Assembly: GCA_020860745.1 (NCBI GenBank)
Contig: JAJBTR010000398.1
Location: 1 to 8,398 of the forward strand
DNA from: Lachnospiraceae bacterium
GTDB lineage: Bacteria > Bacillota > Clostridia > Lachnospirales > Lachnospiraceae
Direction of reading: 5' to 3'
Length of the DNA stretch: 8,398 nt
Part shown: positions 6,103 to 8,398 of the stretch, piece after piece
Position numbering within the stretch: the first letter of the stretch is position 1
How the letters are laid out: every line of letters starts with the position of its first letter
Position numbers and translations under genes: made by a program
Notes under the pieces: generated by a model
What the model saw: only the letters and a program-made list of their open reading frames with translations
The model's database searches: none
Told to the model about the DNA's origin: nothing

Positions 6103-8031
6103 TTACTCTACAGAAATCAGATAGTAGTAAATCGGCTGCCCGCCATACTGTATTTCCAGTTCACAATCCGGGTAGGTCTCTTCCAGGCAGGCGCCCAATG
6201 CCTCCGCATCTTCCGCTGCAACATCTTCTCCGTAATATACACAGATAAAGGCAGACTCCTCATCCACCATCTGAGCCGTCATTTCCCTGACCACGGTATC
6301 CATGTCTGTGCCGGCGGAAAGGATGGAGGAATCTCCGATTCCCATATAATCTCCCTCATGGATATCCATGCCGTCGAGAGAGGTATCCCGGACCGCATAG
6401 GTTACCTGTCCGGTCTTCACCGTTGAAATCAGCTCCAGCATGGTTTCCCGGTTATTCTCCGCACCCGCTTCCGGGACGAAATTGATCATGGCAGTGATTC
6501 CCTGCGGCACCGTAGAGGTCGGAATCACGATGACATCCCTGTCCTCCGTCATGGATGCCGCCTGGTTGGTCGCCAGAATGATGTTTTTATTGTTCGGGAA
6601 AATAAAAATCGTCTTATAATCCAGCTTTTCTATGGCATTGAGGATATCCTCCGTGCTCGGATTCATGGTCTGTCCGCCCTCGATCAGACAATCAACGCCA
6701 AGTCCTCGGAAGACCTCATTGATACCTTCGCCGATGGAGACGGCGATAAAGCCGATGTCCTTTGCGGCAGGATTTATATAATCACAGCCTGTCATGTCGG
6801 CAGATTCTGTTCCATACATTCCAGACGGTTCTTCGCCTGGCTTCTCACAATTGGTCTTATCCTTATCCATAACGTCGGATGTCGTCCGAGTCATGCCGGA
6901 AGCGTTTTCTTTCCCAGTTGTGTTTGCTACTGTTTCAACCGGCTTCGCTGCAAACTTTCCTTTCTCTGCTTCTGCCTGCTCTTTTGCCAGTTTTGCAGCA
7001 TCTTTAATCAGCTTTTCCTGATGTTCCTCACGCATATTGTCAATCTTAATGCGGCTTAAGGAACCGAACGCCAACGCCTTCTGCAAAACCAGACCGGGAT
7101 CATTCGTGTGCACATGCGTTTTTACGATCTCCTCATCCGCGACAAGGACAATCGAATCGCCCATGGAATTCAGATATGCGCGGTACTCGCTCTCCTCCGC
7201 CTCTGTCATTGGCTGATTCAGTACAATAATAAACTCTGTGCAGTATCCAAACGGAATCTCATCCATTGTCTCAGCGGAAATTTTTACAATACCGGATGTG
7301 CCGGGAGTTTCAGCAGAATATGTTTCCGTACCGGACTCTGCCGCAGTTTTTTCTGATTTGCCGGATATTGCCGCGTCAGGGCGGGAAGATTCTATACTGT
7401 AGTCAACTGTTTTTCCGAGAAAGGCATCCAATGCTCCCTTGAGAACCTCAACCAGTCCCTGACCTCCGGCATCCACGACTCCGGCCTGCTTTAAAACGGG
7501 AAGCATATCCGGCGTCAATGCCAGTACGCGCTCCGCCTCCTCGATAATCGCCGCCAGATAATCCTTCAGAGGACATTCATCCTCGCAGGCCAGTTCCAGC
7601 GCCTTGTCCGCCGCTGCTCTGGCCACGGTCAGGATCGTTCCCTCTTTCGGCTTCATTACTGCTTTATAAGCGGTCTCGCAGGCTTTCTGGGCCGCCTCAC
7701 AGATGACCAGCTTGTCTAGCTCCTCGTAATTGGAGATCACATTGGTAAATCCCCGACACAGCTGGGAAAGAATCACACCGGAATTCCCCCGCGCTCCGCG
7801 GAGTGACCCGGAAGAGATGATTTTCGCGAGATCCTGCATGGACGGCGAATCCATGGCAGCGATTTCTCCGGCTGCAGACAGAATCGTCATGCACATATTC
7901 GTCCCCGTGTCTCCGTCCGGAACAGGAAATACATTCAGCTCGTTGATCCATTCCTTCTTTGCTTCCAGATTTTTTGCGCCTGCCAGGAACATCCCGGCAA
8001 AAAGATCCGCATCAATCGTTTGTTTCCCCAA
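6103..8031 (-). CDS. yloV: DAK2-domain YloV, fatty-acid kinase FakA-like protein
   Basis: FakA-type proteins phosphorylate fatty acids presented by a FakB (DegV-family) carrier for phospholipid synthesis. This protein has 642 residues from the preferred start. The N-terminal DhaL/DAK2 kinase domain (about 1-200) shows NVFPVPDGDTGTNM at 33-46, with the Mg-ATP aspartates Asp39 and Asp41, and GSLRGARGNSGVILSQL at 75-91. A middle domain contains GYCTEF (Cys264) and KTHVHTNDPG (His306, His308), the likely zinc ligands known from FakA. A C-terminal DegV-like domain begins near 425 (DIGFIAVSIGEG) and includes GGQTMNPSTEDIL. Staphylococcal and Bacillus homologues have about 550 residues. The extra length sits in two low-complexity linkers, about 211-250 and 345-420. 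The start is TTG 8031, eight bases after AGGGAGG at 8040-8046. A TTG at 8052 is also in frame but overlaps the yloU stop and lies before this Shine-Dalgarno. No fakB gene is visible, so the fatty-acid role is by family. Confidence 0.93.
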   Translation of the reverse strand: MGKQTIDADLFAGMFLAGAKNLEAKKEWINELNVFPVPDGDTGTNMCMTILSAAGEIAAMDSPSMQDLAKIISSGSLRGARGNSGVILSQLCRGFTNVISNYEELDKLVICEAAQKACETAYKAVMKPKEGTILTVARAAADKALELACEDECPLKDYLAAIIEEAERVLALTPDMLPVLKQAGVVDAGGQGLVEVLKGALDAFLGKTVDYSIESSRPDAAISGKSEKTAAESGTETYSAETPGTSGIVKISAETMDEIPFGYCTEFIIVLNQPMTEAEESEYRAYLNSMGDSIVLVADEEIVKTHVHTNDPGLVLQKALAFGSLSRIKIDNMREEHQEKLIKDAAKLAKEQAEAEKGKFAAKPVETVANTTGKENASGMTRTTSDVMDKDKTNCEKPGEEPSGMYGTESADMTGCDYINPAAKDIGFIAVSIGEGINEVFRGLGVDCLIEGGQTMNPSTEDILNAIEKLDYKTIFIFPNNKNIILATNQAASMTEDRDVIVIPTSTVPQGITAMINFVPEAGAENNRETMLELISTVKTGQVTYAVRDTSLDGMDIHEGDYMGIGDSSILSAGTDMDTVVREMTAQMVDEESAFICVYYGEDVAAEDAEALGACLEETYPDCELEIQYGGQPIYYYLISVE

Positions 8032-8039
8032 CAGTTTGT

Positions 8040-8046
8040 CCTCCCT
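8040..8046 (-). promoter_or_regulatory. yloV: Shine-Dalgarno AGGGAGG that decides the yloV start
   Basis: AGGGAGG on the minus strand begins within the yloU stop codon and stands 8 nt before TTG 8031. A CTG at 8034 would be only 5 nt away. Because the motif lies inside the reading frame opened by TTG 8052, the latter is unlikely to be the real start. The layout implies tight translational linkage of yloU and yloV. Confidence 0.7.
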
Positions 8047-8398
8047 AGTCAATTACCCTCACACCTTCCACGAAGATGTTGATCTTATCGACGGTCATTC
8101 CTGTAAATTCTTCTACCTTATACTTCACCGTCTTTATCAGGTTATCTGATACGGCGGCAATGCTGACGCCATAGGAGACAATAACATGGAAATCCAGCGT
8201 GATTTTGTCCTCCTCATCAATCTGTACCGTGATCCCGTGCTGCAGATAATCTTTTTTCAGTAATTTTACAAGCCCGTCTTTCATATTCACAGCGGCCATG
8301 CCGACAATTCCAAAGCATTCTACCGCTGCAGCTCCGGCACAGGAAGCGACTACTTCCGAATCAATGCTGACTGTCCCGAGTGTATTCTGTATCTGACC
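8045..8398 (-). CDS. yloU: Asp23/Gls24-family protein YloU (5' end cut by window edge)
   Basis: The reading frame stays open from the stop at 8045-8047 to the right edge, giving at least 117 residues. The visible N-terminal part reads GQIQNTLGTVSIDSEVV, which matches how Asp23/Gls24 proteins begin, so only a few residues should be missing. An internal ATG at 8299 would give a false 84-residue start that removes the first conserved strand and AGAAAVECFGIVGMA. The C-terminal signature is VSYGVSIAAVSDNLIKTVKY followed by VEEFTGMTVDKINIFVEGV. Family members are small alpha/beta proteins linked to envelope or alkaline stress; in Staphylococcus, Asp23 is anchored at the membrane by AmaP. No membrane segment is present here. 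It stands 13 bp before yloV on the same strand, the conserved rpmB–yloU–yloV–recG region of Bacillota (rpmB itself lies outside the window). Exact function is unknown. Confidence 0.92.
   Translation of the reverse strand, partial: GQIQNTLGTVSIDSEVVASCAGAAAVECFGIVGMAAVNMKDGLVKLLKKDYLQHGITVQIDEEDKITLDFHVIVSYGVSIAAVSDNLIKTVKYKVEEFTGMTVDKINIFVEGVRVID

Noticed and set aside
7730..8149. A 139-codon plus-strand frame across the yloU–yloV junction
   Set aside because: It is antisense to two conserved genes and has no motif.

Overview
The window reads as a chromosomal housekeeping stretch from a low-to-mid GC Bacillota, most likely class Clostridia and plausibly Lachnospiraceae. The evidence is the gene order Asp23/Gls24 protein (YloU) – DAK2/FakA-like YloV – RecG, which is conserved across Bacillota, together with a bacterial RqcH of the NFACT family and strong purine-rich Shine-Dalgarno sequences before TTG and ATG starts. 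The taxon is inferred from gene content and motif style, not from a database match. No tRNA, rRNA, insertion sequence, prophage gene or CRISPR array was seen.

Layout, left to right. At 1-102 there is a gene-free edge with a short tandem repeat of about 15 bp that runs into the 3' end of the first gene. At 103-840 (minus) lies a CpsB/YwqE-type PHP-domain protein-tyrosine phosphatase with a TTG start. At 841-1135 is a divergent intergenic region. It holds a good promoter for each flanking gene, a strong hairpin in the phosphatase leader, and two nested inverted repeats centred almost on the same point over the phosphatase promoter. At 1136-2878 (plus) is rqcH, the ribosome quality-control alanine-tailing factor. 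After a 74-bp convergent gap, a minus-strand block occupies the rest: the partial yloU (8045 to the right edge), yloV (6103-8031), recG (3927-5984) and a Nit2/omega-amidase-like carbon-nitrogen hydrolase (2953-3756), listed in transcription order.

How the genes relate. YloU, YloV and RecG look like one transcription unit: yloU and yloV are 13 bp apart, and yloV and recG 118 bp apart. The hydrolase follows recG after 170 bp that include an imperfect dyad, so it may be partly uncoupled. The functions are envelope stress or membrane-associated Asp23 protein, fatty-acid kinase-like phosphorylation, replication-fork rescue, and amide hydrolysis. They do not form one pathway; the linkage is mainly conserved synteny. 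RqcH and the tyrosine phosphatase are transcribed divergently from separate promoters.

I did not find a convincing undescribed multi-gene system. The points most worth a second look are the nested dyad in the divergent promoter region, the Glu-Arg (rather than Asp-Arg) pair at RqcH 97-98, the two expanded low-complexity linkers in YloV, the orphan omega-amidase-like gene behind recG, and start codons that automatic calling could misplace in four minus-strand genes (yloU, yloV, recG and the hydrolase).
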